64,000 nt of DNA from Vicia villosa. Its lineage: Eukaryota > Streptophyta > Magnoliopsida > Fabales > Fabaceae. The stretch covers positions 195,951,563-196,015,562 of the forward strand of contig NC_081183.1 in assembly GCF_029867415.1 (NCBI RefSeq), in the 5' to 3' direction. Position numbers and translations under genes: made by a program. Shown here piece by piece: positions 24,620 to 35,972 of this stretch (within the stretch, counting starts at the first letter, position 1; every line of letters starts with the position of its first letter). The notes beneath the pieces were generated by a model. That model worked only from the letters and a program-made list of their open reading frames with translations. It was not told the DNA's origin and searched no databases.

Positions 24620-27600
24620 TCAGCTGCTGCAGATCTTAGTTCCACTGAGAATGTAACCTCCAAATGCACTCATTTTCATATGCGGGTGAGTTCTTGATGG
24701 AAGTACCTGCATAATAACAAATATACTATTAAATTGTTATCGGAGATTTGCATAGAATTGGTCATTGAAATTGACAACAATAACTAATACCTGGTATTCA
24801 CGGAGCCACGGTTCTGTTATTTGCAATCCAATTGCCAGTTTCTCAAGCTGCAGATTGTGCATGCAAGTTGCTAGAGGCTGCATTTTATACAGCAAACAAA
24901 CAAGATTTCGATATCAACTATTGATCCTTGGCATAAAAGAAAACAAATTAATTGAACCAAAAGTACCTGAAGATATTGGTGATAAATAGCAAATGGGGCA
25001 GAGTTAGATAAAAGTGGTAAGAGGTCTCTAACCACTGTCCAAGTATCCAAGTCTAGTGCAGCAATAATTAGGCTGTACAAATTTATAATATAAAAAATAT
25101 CAAACATTATGATTTTTTTAATAGTGAGTCAAATACTTAGCTTTAAGTTGAAATACCTAGAAAAACCATTTTCCTTCCACGAGTTAAGGATCTCTTGAGA
25201 CGCCTTTTCTCCAGCCTTGATAGCTTTGTGAGCTTTTAGAACAGGAAATGTGGTATTTTCAGCACCAAGATCAGAAATTCTATTTTCTGGTAAACGAGAT
25301 GCTTCCTCCATGCTGACTGATACACTCATTTGATCCTGCAAGATTGCAATGTATGATAAATTGTTCAAACAGTAAGATAGAACTGATTATAAGATCAAGG
25401 AAGTACAACTTACAATTGACTGGCTTTCCACGCTGCCAACATCTTGTTTCGAGTTTTGTTGAGGTGATTCCTTTGGCGACAACAAGTCAGATATGGAAGA
25501 CCTTACAATTCTGCAATGAATAAATGATGTTAGTAACACCAGAGGCAAGAAACAAAACTTTGGTACATGCACGTTCAAACAAGTTGTATGAAGAATGAAA
25601 GCTTTTAAAAAGGATAATCCTTTCTCTTTCAGTGCAGCGGCGGTAACATACTAAAACATGAAACATATCAGCTGACCTCTTGCAGATTTCATTGCATTAA
25701 TGTTTGTGATTTTAACCCGAAAAAATAATTGGTAAACTGCAATGAAACATATCAGCTAACCTCTTGCGGATTTCATCGCTTAAATTAAATAGATTCACAA
25801 TATCCATGGCATGTGGTGTCTGTCCAAGATACGAGTTGCATACAAAACCAGTGCCTGTAAAACATTAGCTTTAGATTATAAAACTTAATGAACTTATTAG
25901 CTTCTTAATAATAAAAACACAAACTACCAATCACTCCGATCAAAAGATGGTTAAGAATCTCATTGTAGACAATTTTTTAAATCCCATTGTTGTGATGATT
26001 CAAGTATTTTGCACGTCATATGAAAAAAAATAGCAATATCTAAAAGGCCAACATAGTTTAAATTTATATCACACCTCCTAAACGTTCTGCCACGGCACCA
26101 GTAAGAAGGCCACCAACCATATCAACAACAAGAACGTCAGAATTAGAAGAAACATTAGCCATTGAAAGTAGAAGGGACAATGTATCCACCCTCAAGAACC
26201 TGAATCAGTTACAGTTAGTTAGAAATCAAATCAAGTGAGAATGTTCCAAAAGAATAGCTCAAATCTAACATACAAAATGCATAAGGTAAATACGGCTTAC
26301 CCAATTTTCAATAGATTCTTCTTGATATAGGCCTCACATATGCTGAAAAAAATAAAATAACAACCATAAGTCATTAGTAGATACTCCAATTTGTTTAGAG
26401 ATGATCATGCTTGAACTTCTTTGTGTGGAATAGTGCCAAAAGGCACAACAGCATGTACAGATCATGCACTTATTATCAATAACCATTATCAGAGCAAAAA
26501 CCAGATGCTCCAAAGAGAAATAAAATATTTTTGTTTTCTCTAACCAGATCATATACAGATCCAGTTATAATAATAACAACAACAACTTAAAAATAAAGGT
26601 GACCTTCGAGCAACAGGACGCCTCATGAGCACCCTTGGTGCATGTTTCTTCTGCTTCTTATCTATATATTTCTCCTGCACATATATCATGGGCTTCAGTT
26701 CACTCCCTAAATAAAGACAAGGTAAACAATTTGGTCTTTAAAAGATGTTCATTTTACTTGTGTTGTTATTATCCCGATGGATTCTGTCCTTCACAATGTA
26801 AACAATTTGGTCTTTATAAAGAAGTTGATGTAGAATGTTAAATGCACACATCTAATACTATATTCGAATATTATTATCTTAATGCCCTTATAAGTAATGT
26901 TTTACACTCGGCTCACTAGCAACAAATGCCTGAAGGGTGGAGTTGTGAGCAATTCTTGGAACCGATTTGTAGAGAGATTAAAATAAATAAGATTTATCAA
27001 TAACCAAATTACACCTTTATTCTAAAAATAAACTGCATAATCTGTTTATTATACAGTTAAATTTATACCTGTGAGAAGGATGTTTTCTTATGAAATGTTG
27101 CACTATTGGCAATGACAGCTTCAACTATGTCATCACCCTTGGCACCCTGTCTGCATAAATAGCAAGATGTGGATTGCAAAATTCATTCATATGTTTGTGC
27201 AAAATTCATTCATAAATAGCAAGATGTATTTATTTATAGAAACAAAATAAGATACCCTCACCTTCTCATGTGTTGTATATCTTCAGCAGTGAGGGTTTGT
27301 GCAGTATTATTGTCGATCAATGACCGGTTGTCCCTCGACTCACGATCATCTTTTATTTCTTCAATGTTATTAACATTATTACCTACAAGTCAGATGGACG
27401 ACGAAATAAGTAAAAACAAATGTAGCATTGTTGAAGCATAAAGACAAGAGTGACATAGACTTACCTTTGGGTTGGAATGGCGATAGAAAAGGAGCGTGGT
27501 CGGAAGAAGTGTCAAGTTGAAAAACAGTACCGAAGGGGCAACCAATCAATGGCTTCAATGAATAATTCTTATGATCATGTGAGAGTGACGCTGCAGGGGT

Positions 27601-27717
27601 GAGACGAGCGAAGTCGAGACGGTGACCGTTTTTTGTATCAATATCAAGCACGACGCTGCAACCTTCCCATGTGACTCTGGAACTCGCTTTGATAGTATTG
27701 TTTTCAGTTGAAGACAT
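24620..27717 (-). CDS. TRM6: tRNA (adenine-58-N1) methyltransferase non-catalytic subunit TRM6, second copy
   Basis: This is the Gcd10p/TRM6 partner of TRM61; the complex makes m1A58 in tRNAs in the nucleus. Twelve coding exons, from the ATG at 27717: 27465-27717, 27262-27382, 27069-27150, 26604-26674, 26301-26342, 26075-26199, 25761-25854, 25414-25510, 25157-25335, 24967-25072, 24791-24877, 24620-24706. All junctions are GT-AG, phases agree, and the total of 1344 nt gives 447 residues. Landmarks are VTWEGCSVVLDID, PLIGCPFGTVFQLD, VLVVDMVGGLLTGAVAERLG and the C-terminal MSAFGGYILSGTKICSS. The first exon is fused: intron 1 of the third copy is absent here, and the joint reads SLSHDH in place of KLKIGN. 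Several family-conserved residues look altered (IDKKQKKHAP for RLKKQKKYAP, YIKKNLLKIG for YFKKYPLKIG), which may mean relaxed constraint. The frame is intact; expression is unknown. Confidence 0.83.
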
Positions 27718-29127
27718 TTTTCTGAATTCTGAATTCAACACTATAGTAGTAGATATGAGAGATGATAGGTATAGAGAAGATTCTTCAACGGAATGAAAGT
27801 TGATGTTTTTTGGTTTTATTATGTTTGGGTGCAGTTATACTGACGATGATGATGACGTCATAAACCCTGAAGCCGAAACAGACTCAAACACAACAAATTT
27901 AGGGTACAACTTTTTTTATTTTCTGATTCATTGGTGAGTTTTTGGGTTGTTGGAGAATTTACAAAATATTTGCGGGTTCAACTCTTGGTTTGTTTAATTT
28001 TTGAAAAATATATTATAGTTATTCTCAATTTTATATAATAATATGAGAAAATTGGTGATGCACGTAAAATATTTTTACACTGTCAACCAATCACCACCCA
28101 TGTATTTAATTAAACCACTTTTTTATTTAAAAAAAAATTAATGACATGAAACATTTATGATTTTCTATTGGATGACAGTGTAAAACTATTTTACACTGTC
28201 AGTGCACTACCTTTTAACTCTAATAATATTAAAAAATATTAATTTTAATTAATTTTTTTATTGAAACATAATTATCTCGTGTATATTTTATTTAATATTA
28301 AGAAGAAGAAAAAATAAAGTACAAATATTTATTATTATTATTATTTTTTTAATAATTTCTTTTATTTTATTTATTTATAATATTTGTTAACCATTCACAA
28401 TTATGTATCTAATTAAAATACAATTTTAATTTAAAAGAACTAATATGACATGGCAATGGCAAGTGTAAGAATTTTGATTGATTTTATGTGTAAAGTTAGT
28501 TTCCACTGTCAATGCACTACCTTTAAACTTATATTTCTTAATTAAAACTGTTAATAAATAATATTTCCTATAGATTTGAATTTATTTATTTATTTACTTT
28601 CGCACTAATTTCTGACCTACATAGTAGATTGACTAAACTGGCTCGTGCTACGGAGACACGTGCACCGATCAAGCGTTGTTTATGTCAGAAATCAAACTCG
28701 GTATTCCATAAAATACTTAAATTTATTTTAGAATTAAGAAAAAAAAGATATGCACACAGTGTAATTATTACTAAAGTTATTTGATGTAACAATAGTTATA
28801 TTTTATTATTAATTTTATTATTAAATTAATTTAGCATGGTTGTATTGGCCATTAGTTTTCTCAAAAAAATATAAATAAACATATTATTATATCAAATGCA
28901 TCTTAATAATAGTGGGCCAAATTATTATTGATTTAAAGGGTAAAATTGACATTTAGCCTCTAAACCTAGTTATCCTCTTTGTGTTGTTGTTCACCCCATA
29001 AACCCCAATTATTTTTAGGGTTTTTATCTTCATCGTCTCCAGATTCACGCAATCGAATTCGAATTTCGAATACAAAATCCCGAAAATATCAGCTTTCAAA
29101 GCCCTGTGTTGATTTGCGGATTCAAAA
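27718..29127. promoter_or_regulatory. Divergent intergenic region between TRM6 and NEP1
   Basis: About 1.4 kb separates the two divergently read start codons. It contains one hairpin MITE (28050-28213) and a partial relative of it (about 28390-28530, ending CACTGTCAATGCACTACC). Both gene promoters must lie here, but no core element could be assigned with confidence in such A+T-rich sequence. Confidence 0.4.
28050..28213. mobile_element. Hairpin MITE with ACACTGTCA termini
   Basis: The left arm GGTGATGCACGTAAAATATT (then TTTACACTGTCAACCAATCA) and the complement of the right arm (GGTAGTGCACTGACAGTGTA, then AAATAGTTTTACACTGTCA) are imperfect inverted repeats. The interior is short and non-coding. 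This is a very common fold-back repeat type in legumes. A target duplication was not identified. Confidence 0.6.
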
Positions 29128-31521
29128 ATGACGCGGGCTTATACTATGAAGCAGAAGAAGCGAAAGAACAAGGAAGTGTCCACGAAGTACGACCGTGAAG
29201 AAGAGGAAGAAGAACAAATCCAACCAAAGAAACAAGCGATTCAGAAAGAAGAACCAACAACTCCAGTTGTTGCACAAACAGAGGAAAACAGTGAACTTGC
29301 AGGTATCCCAATTGCTCCTTCAATTGAGAAAAACACTGAGGAGCCAGGTGTTATTTTCGTTCTTGAAAAAGCTTCTTTGGAAGTCGCTAAAGTTGGAAAG
29401 GTACGTAGTTTTTTCATATTGTTAAAGGACTGTTTGGGATTCTGAGTAATAATCATTTTGAGCTGTGTTTACAGACTTATCAGCTTTTGAACTCGGATGA
29501 TCATGCTAATTTCCTCCGCAAAAATAAAAAGAATCCTGCTGATTACAGGCCTGACATTTGTCATCAGGTTCGTTCCAAAATGTTTTTATTATCAATGGTA
29601 TTTTATCACTACTTTCTGTTACTATGCTGTTTTGCTTGGTTGGTTTTGAAATTGTTAGTCCTAAAATGATTTAACGTTGAGTCAGGTCAAATACAAATTT
29701 TAAGATTGTATCTAATATCTGTCGAACTACCTGCTATCGAGATGCATGAGTCATGAGCCAAATATTTAGTCATGGGTGTGAAGAGTGTGTGTTGAGAGTC
29801 CAACATTGGATGTCATATGATATTACTTGAAAAAGTGCTTATAAGAGGGAGGCATCTGGCATCTTACAAGCTAGTTTTGTTGGGTTGAGTTAGACTCACA
29901 CTGATAAAACTCTGTTAGTTTAATTATAACTGTATTTTCTGCCATCTCCCTCAAAAGGCTGTATAGAGTACTTTTTAATTCTAAATAGCTACCAAAACAA
30001 AATTAATACATTTTTAGTAATGAGGGACATAAATAAGACAGCATAATAACTATACAAAAAATCTCATTTTATGATTTTTTTTTTCAGGCACTTCTATCAA
30101 TTTTAGATAGCCCACTAAATAAAGCTGGGAGGTTGAAAGCGGTATACATAAGGACTGAAAAGGGCGTTCTTATAGAGGTTAAGAACTATGTTCGTATTCC
30201 AAGAACATTCAAACGGTTCGCTGGTGTCATGTGTAAGTTTTACTGGCTATTTGATTGTATTACTTTAACTCTACTTTCTTGTGTGTGCCCCCATGATTTT
30301 CTTTTTGTGAAGAAAATGAATAATCTCTCGTTTGTTCCTCTGCAGTGGAACTGCTTCAAAAATTGAGTATATCTGCTGTTGGCAAGCGTGACAAACTTCT
30401 CCGCACGATAAAAAACCCCATAACCCAGCACTTGCCTCCCAACTCGCGAAAAGCAGGTTTGTTATTGCTGTTGTACAATGGTTTTGAAAATGATTTCATC
30501 CAGTGTTGTCAATGTTGGATTGTAGAAAACAGTGGTTTGTTCAATTTCTGCTATGCCAGTGTTATGGCACCGCTATAGCTGCTACCTGGCAACACTTTAT
30601 GCCTAATAATGTATGGCGGAGCAGTATCTATTTGTTTATGCTATTCTCTAGCTGCCATTTGTTTGACAACACTAATTTTGTGAAGACCACATGTTTATTT
30701 CATTTGGTTAGTTAGGCAGTATAAATGGATCTGAATCTGATGTTTATTTCATTTCATTTGTTTCTTCCTGACTATACACTTTTTGTTTCTCTTCTGTCAA
30801 ATAAATAACTAACTTTTTCCTTTGAATGCTAGGTTTATCTTTTAGTTCAGACAAGTTGGTAAACATGAAAGACTATTTATCAACAATTCCAAGCGATCAG
30901 GACCTTGTCTTTGTGGTACTCACAAGCTCAACTTTTAAACTCCTATGCCTGTATATCTTGTTAATCGATGTTTAAAACTTTTGTATTATCTAATTGAAGG
31001 TAGGAGCAATGGCACATGGGAAAGTTGAGACAGATTACACAGATGATTATATAGCTGGTATGGTATCCCTGTATTCACTTTTCTTTAAATTTGTTGTGAA
31101 AACTTAGAGCCTATCAGGATTAGCTTCTTTGAGTTTGTAAATACCGGTATAAACACTTGTGAGACTTTTTGAGAGAACTTATAGAAATAGCTTATGATAT
31201 ACCTATAAATTGTTTTCAGCTTATTTCCATAAGTTCTTCAAGATAGCTTATGAAAACAATTTATAACTTGTATAAAAAATAACTTGACTTCATTTTATCT
31301 TTTATCATGAAAATAGTTTATGCATAATTGTTTGATAAGCTGTTTATCCAAACATGTCCTAAATCTATTCGTGCACTATGGAAAGGGAAAAAAAACTAGT
31401 TTGAGTTTCTTACTTCATTGTGTTTCTTTTCTTGATTGCAGTTTCTGGTTACCCTTTAAGTGCTGCTTACTGTATTACAAGGATTTGTAATGCCATTGAA
31501 GGAAAGTGGAACATATTATGA
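29128..31521 (+). CDS. EMG1: Ribosomal RNA small subunit pseudouridine methyltransferase NEP1
   Basis: This is a SPOUT-class methyltransferase that N1-methylates a pseudouridine of 18S rRNA during small-subunit assembly in the nucleolus. Seven exons, 29128-29400, 29475-29567, 30088-30232, 30346-30456, 30833-30915, 31000-31057 and 31442-31521, join with GT-AG junctions and consistent phase to 843 nt, or 280 residues. The N-terminal 75 residues are a basic/acidic extension (KQKKRKNK, then a Glu run), probably a nuclear/nucleolar signal. The conserved core has LLNSDDH (95-101), YRPDICHQ (to 122), [21 protein letters not shown], and the C-terminal knot region [16 protein letters not shown] and [20 protein letters not shown]. 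Length and motif order are normal for the plant protein and there is no sign of decay. Start choice follows the first ATG with the basic tail in frame. Confidence 0.94.
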
Positions 31522-32309
31522 TTTAGCTTCTCCTATTGATTCTCTATGGACAATATATTTGCTTGAAGAGCGCATTCAGTTTATCTAATATCGGAGATAG
31601 CTAGGTCTATGTGTTATATAAATCAAGAGAACTTATGTATGTGCAAACACAAGTTTGAATTTGTAACACCTTGTTTTTTTTGGGTTGAATTTTTCTAGTT
31701 TTAGATTCAGCTGATTTTCCTTCTTGTACCAGTTTTGTTTGTAACTTGATATTCTAAATCATGGCTACGGTCTATATTATAGGAACTTTTGTTCTCTAAT
31801 AGGTACCGATGCATTTGAATCGGGGAAATTTTATGGTTTCAACAAAAAATAAAAATTGTGGCCACATTGAATTAGATCCTAAGATACGAGGGGAGTTCCT
31901 TTTGGCTGTATGAGTGCTATGAGCATGTGGAACAATGACAATTACAACGCTTGAAGACTAAAAGTATGAGAAAATTAGAAAGAACTCCTTATTGCAAAAT
32001 GGTAAAGAAAAATACATATAGATTAAAGTGGTGTATTCAAATTAGATTTTTTGAAGCATTTAAAAAGTTTTTTTTTTTATGATAGAAGAGTTTTGTGATC
32101 TTTGATGATTTTTTTTTATTTAATCTTAATATCTTTTATGTATTTAATTATGATTTTCGGAAATATTTTAAGTGATTGTTTACTAAATTGAATATTGATG
32201 GACTTTTATTTCTTTTACATTTTTGCTTCTCTTTTTACATTTTTATATATTTTTTATATTTTTAATTATCTCCTATATTTTATTATTTATTTTTTATGTT
32301 TTCATTTGG
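31522..32309. other. NEP1 3' region and A+T-rich spacer, no gene seen
   Basis: It includes the presumed 3' untranslated region of NEP1 (to about 31800). The frame at 32195-32488 is T-rich and crosses into a repeat element, so it is not accepted as a gene. Confidence 0.5.
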
Positions 32310-32373
32310 AAAATTTCTCACCCCATCCTATAACATTTAGGCGCACCACCGAAATGATAACTTTGCCCTCGTG

Positions 32374-34121
32374 CTTCTGTAGATGGATCTTTGGAAGCAC
32401 CTCTTTTTTGTTTAAGTTTACTTTGTTCCGTAGATGCATCTACAGAAATATTCCGTGGATCCATATACGAAAGAGTTTGACGTTATAGTTCGCGTCAGAC
32501 CCTTCCCCTCTCCATTCTTCAGTTTTCATTTGCTCTCTCTCTCAAAAACCCTCCCAACCCAAAAATCAAACAACTCTCTCCATTGCTTTTTTTCTTTCTC
32601 GAGTTCGGCCGATATTGTTAACATCAACAACCTACACATTTCATCAAGTTCAAATATTAATTTAATCGGTAAGTTTTTCGATATTTCGAGTTATTTTAGA
32701 GTAGTTGTGAAATCGAATTAGAATCTGATATTTAGGTGTATAATTGATTGGATAGGTTTAGAAATAGTGTTTATAGACAATGTAGGTAATGTTTTAGGGT
32801 TTAAACGCACGATTAAGGCACAAAAATGGTTTTTCTAATGATTGAACAGTGGAGAAGACACCATTGTTGCGTTCTTTGCTTTCAGTAGCTTCCGTAAATC
32901 CATCTACGGAAGAGATGTACGTTAGGGCACTTCCGCATATGTATATACGGAAACACCCAATGTTTTTGGAAGAAAGGTCCTTCCGTAGATCCATCTACGG
33001 AAGCACCCAGGATTTCTGAAAAATGGTGCTTCCGTAGATGGATCTACGGAAGAGTATTTTTCTGTTTTTATTTTTATGTTTATTTATAAATACGCAGTTT
33101 CTAACTCGATCATTTTTGTATCATAATGCAGACATCATGACTCACGGTCCGGACAGGGACATACATGGTAGGACAGCACAACACGTATTCGTTCGGCGAG
33201 AACGAACGTTGCGCACAGTATCTCAGGTGACTGATGGAGCTGCGGTTGTACCTGGTCCACCTTCTACTTCTACATTCAACACACTCGCTTCATCCGCAGA
33301 GTCTCACACCCCTACATGCTTCCAACTGTCGAGAGAGGTCCGCCCAGACCAGCCTACGAGGAGATTCTCCGTGCGCATCAGGCTCAGTTGGACCACACTC
33401 AGGATCTTCTTCCTCTGTGTCGTCAGATCGCTGACAGGCGCCTCGGAGCCATTGCAGAGGGTTTCTTCTCGGAGGGTACTGCTCATAGGCGTGTGCTGGA
33501 CGATATGATTAGGATGGCAGAGAGTGCATTTCTGTACTGTCGACATCGAGCCAGGACCCGTGAGACACTTGACGCCAGGGGTAGAGCCAGCAGAGCCCTT
33601 GGTGGACTCGGAGGCGGAGACGGAGCAGGAGGACATGGCCAGGACGGTACGTAGGATGCTACCCGACATACTTAGTAGTTTTTTATTATGATGTATTTAT
33701 ATTTGATTTGTTTATGTATTTTTTATGATGTACTCGACTATGAGTTTGGATTATGTATTTGACCGACATTATTTATATACGGTCTTTTCATTGGTCGACG
33801 CATTGTTGTCTTTATATGTAATTCTTAATTAAAAAATGTGTGTTTAAAAAATGGAGTTTTTAAATGAAAATGAAAAGAATTCGAAAAATAGCAGACTGTT
33901 CCTTAGATGCATCTACGGAACGACTGTTCCGTAGATGCATCTACGGAGCACTTTGTTTTCACCACCTTCTGTAGATGCATCTACGGAAGTATTTTTAAAT
34001 TGGAAAAAAAGTGTGTTTAAACATGATTTGTTTGATTTTGTACGCTTCCGTAGATGCATCTACGGAAGAAATAAAGTTTTTTTAAAAATATGAGGTGCTT
34101 CCGGAGATCCATCTACTGAAG
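32374..34121. repeat. Twelve interspersed palindromes, consensus CCGTAGATGCATCTACGG
   Basis: Copies start at about 32374, 32426, 32449, 32889, 32930, 32980, 33029, 33899, 33927, 33966, 34045 and 34098. Most are 22-24 bp including flanking TTC/GAA, with the two central bases varying (GC, CC, GG). Each could form a stem of 10-11 bp or be a protein-binding palindrome. Spacing is irregular (28-100 bp), and they flank the coding-like segment on both sides. Confidence 0.85.
33137..33654 (+). pseudogene. TE-borne coding-like segment, G+C-richer, frameshifted
   Basis: From ATG near 33137 the frame reads MTHGPDRDIHGRTAQHVF, then RRERTLRTVSQV. From about 33316 the better frame is another one: PRPAYEEILRAHQAQLDHTQ, QIADRRLGAIAEGFFSEGTA and HRRVLDDMIRMAESAFLYCR, ending at a Gly-rich tail with a GTACGT that may be a donor (33646). 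The segment is visibly richer in G+C than anything around it. The protein family is not recognised; it is likely an accessory ORF of the palindrome-rich element. Confidence 0.45.
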
Positions 34122-34659
34122 CTGGGGGCAAAAATGGAAATTCCTGTGGTGTGTAAGAAATCCATGGGATTGGATGAGAAATTTTCTTATTTTTACATGT
34201 ATGTGCCATCCCACATGGCTTACATGCAATGCTGGGTTTGAATCCAAGATCTATGGTTAAAATAAAAGAAAATCTTACCATTTTAACCAAGTATTGCTGA
34301 AAGGCTTAAGATAGAAGAATGTCTGTGCTCTAGGCTTAATTAGTCACGCAGTCCTTCATTTAAATTTCAGAATTGTTAAAATTTCAAAAACCATCAAATC
34401 TAAATAATCTTTATTTTATTTAGTCTATTTTCTCAAATAACAGATATTTGTAAATTTATGAGATGAGTAGTGTTGTTTTTCTCAGAAGCAGGGTCGTTTT
34501 GCAAGGATGTTGTGTGTGGGTTGGCTCTATAGTGTTTTAAAATTTGTTGTCATTAATAATGAAATGTGAGCCTCCAAGTTATGTAATCCTTTTTACACTT
34601 AATGTAGCTACCGTGACAATTTGGGTTTGAAGTTTTCTTGCTAAATTTCTTTTTAATGA

Positions 34660-35066
34660 TGCAGGATTGAAATTACGTAGTTTTGCTATAGAACACTCAC
34701 TTAGGTCAGCTCATCAGGAGATTTTAGAGGAGGAGCTGGATAGGAGCGGTCATGCTCATGATGTCTTTCTTAGGTGTCATCATATCGTGGAGATTGGACA
34801 GACGTGCATTGTCGGAGTACTCTTTCCTGATGGCTCTAAGGGGAAAGGTGTTATAGATGCCATCATGGCGGAAGTTTGGGAGGCTCTACAATATCGTGGA
34901 GATTGGGCAGACGTGCATTGTCGGAGTACTCTTTCCTGATGGCTCTAAGGGGAAAGGTGTTATAAATGCCATCATGGCGGAAGTTCAAGAGGCTCTACAG
35001 TACATGAGGCAGCACAGAAATGCGGGGAGAGTGCGGGGCCGACCGATAGTCCGACATATGCATTAG
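34660..35066 (+). pseudogene. TE-associated exon-like segment with a 109-bp tandem duplication
   Basis: The frame LKLRSFAIEHSLRSAHQEIL continues to RCHHIVEIGQTCIVGVLFPD, GSKGKGVIDAIMAEVWEALQ. The 109 bp at 34783-34891 are repeated at 34892-35000. Because 109 is not a multiple of three, the first frame stops at 34939, while the repeated protein segment re-opens in the next frame and runs to 35066. It follows an AG acceptor (GATGCAG, 34665) and lies downstream of the G+C-rich segment, so it may be a second exon of the same element gene. Decayed palindrome-like motifs persist to about 35390. Confidence 0.5.
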
Positions 35067-35199
35067 TCTCGACATTTTTACACTTGATATTTTTTGGGTT
35101 GTATTTTGTTATCGACTTTGTTGTAACTTTTGATGCTCTTGATACATTTGTAGTCTTGACTATTATCTATATAAATGTCGTTGTATTCATATCGTTATT

Positions 35200-35972
35200 A
35201 TAGTCGAATCCGAGAAAGTGTTCTGACGTTTTACATTTTGTAGTGTTCATATAAAAATCATTAAAAAATAAGTTGTTGAACTGTCTACATGTATTTTAGA
35301 AATGCATCTCAGAAACATTTACGGGTATACATCTTCGAAATAAACATACGTTCATAAAAAAAGTGTAAAGTGTGTCCGGCGATGCATCTCCATAAATCAA
35401 AGGGTTTTTTGAAAATTGCTTAGTGTGTTTCTTGGGCTTATAGGTTGCTATAAAAAATAAATTCCCTGAATTGATTACTACAATTTGAGGATTATGTATT
35501 CTCTATTTTTTACATATTAATCTGCTTAAAGTGTTGAAGGTTTCCCTTTTGCACCTCCATTTGCTTAAAAAAATCATGTTTAAATAAAATATTAGATGCT
35601 AAAACAAGAGCAAATCATTTTAGGCTTGCTCGCTTTACTCAAATATTTCAAATAGGGGAGAAAAACAATGGATATGAAAAAGTAGGCTAGTGTGTGTGGA
35701 GTTATGTAACTAAGATTTAAGCAATAACAATGATCATTCTACCATTATTGAAAGTGATGCACCAAAAATAATTGAGAAATAACATACAGTTTGTTATTAC
35801 TATTTTTTGGATAAAAATGAAATAAAATAGAAAAACTATAAAGTACAAAATCATATTACAGCCCACCAAATATAATTGAGGGAGATAATAAATAACTAGT
35901 GTACATTGGCCGTATCTAGCCTTTGGCTGAACAAAAATGGTGTAATTATGGTAGAAGATGGTGAAGCTAGAA
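35200..35972. repeat. Downstream flank of the third TRM6 copy
   Basis: From about 35630 the sequence (TTTACTCAAATATTTCAAATAGGGGAG onward, in pieces) parallels 24280-24619 and the split flank at 15645-15820/18605-18690. 35872-35880 ATAATTGAG is the unoccupied equivalent of the Pack-MULE-like insertion site. No gene lies in this stretch. Confidence 0.7.

Larger units (their letters stand above)
32310..34185. mobile_element. Palindrome-rich repeat element with short inverted termini
   Basis: AAAATTTCTCACCCCATCC at 32310-32328 and the complement of 34167-34185 (AAAATTTCTCATCCAATCC) agree at 17 of 19 positions and face inward. They enclose 1.9 kb that holds twelve CCGTAGAT-type palindromes in two clusters and a G+C-richer coding-like centre. 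A target duplication was not found. A related right end (AGCTAAGAAATTTTC) occurs at 15622-15640 next to decayed palindromes. The superfamily cannot be named from the sequence alone. Confidence 0.5.

Noticed and set aside
29568..30087. Possible LTR fragment in NEP1 intron 2
   Set aside because: Phrases such as CCAACATTGGATGTCATATG look repeat-like, but no ends or target duplication could be defined.
32374..34121. CRISPR-like array of repeats
   Set aside because: The repeats are palindromes with irregular spacing, intervals vary from a few to hundreds of bases, and the context is a plant nuclear genome.
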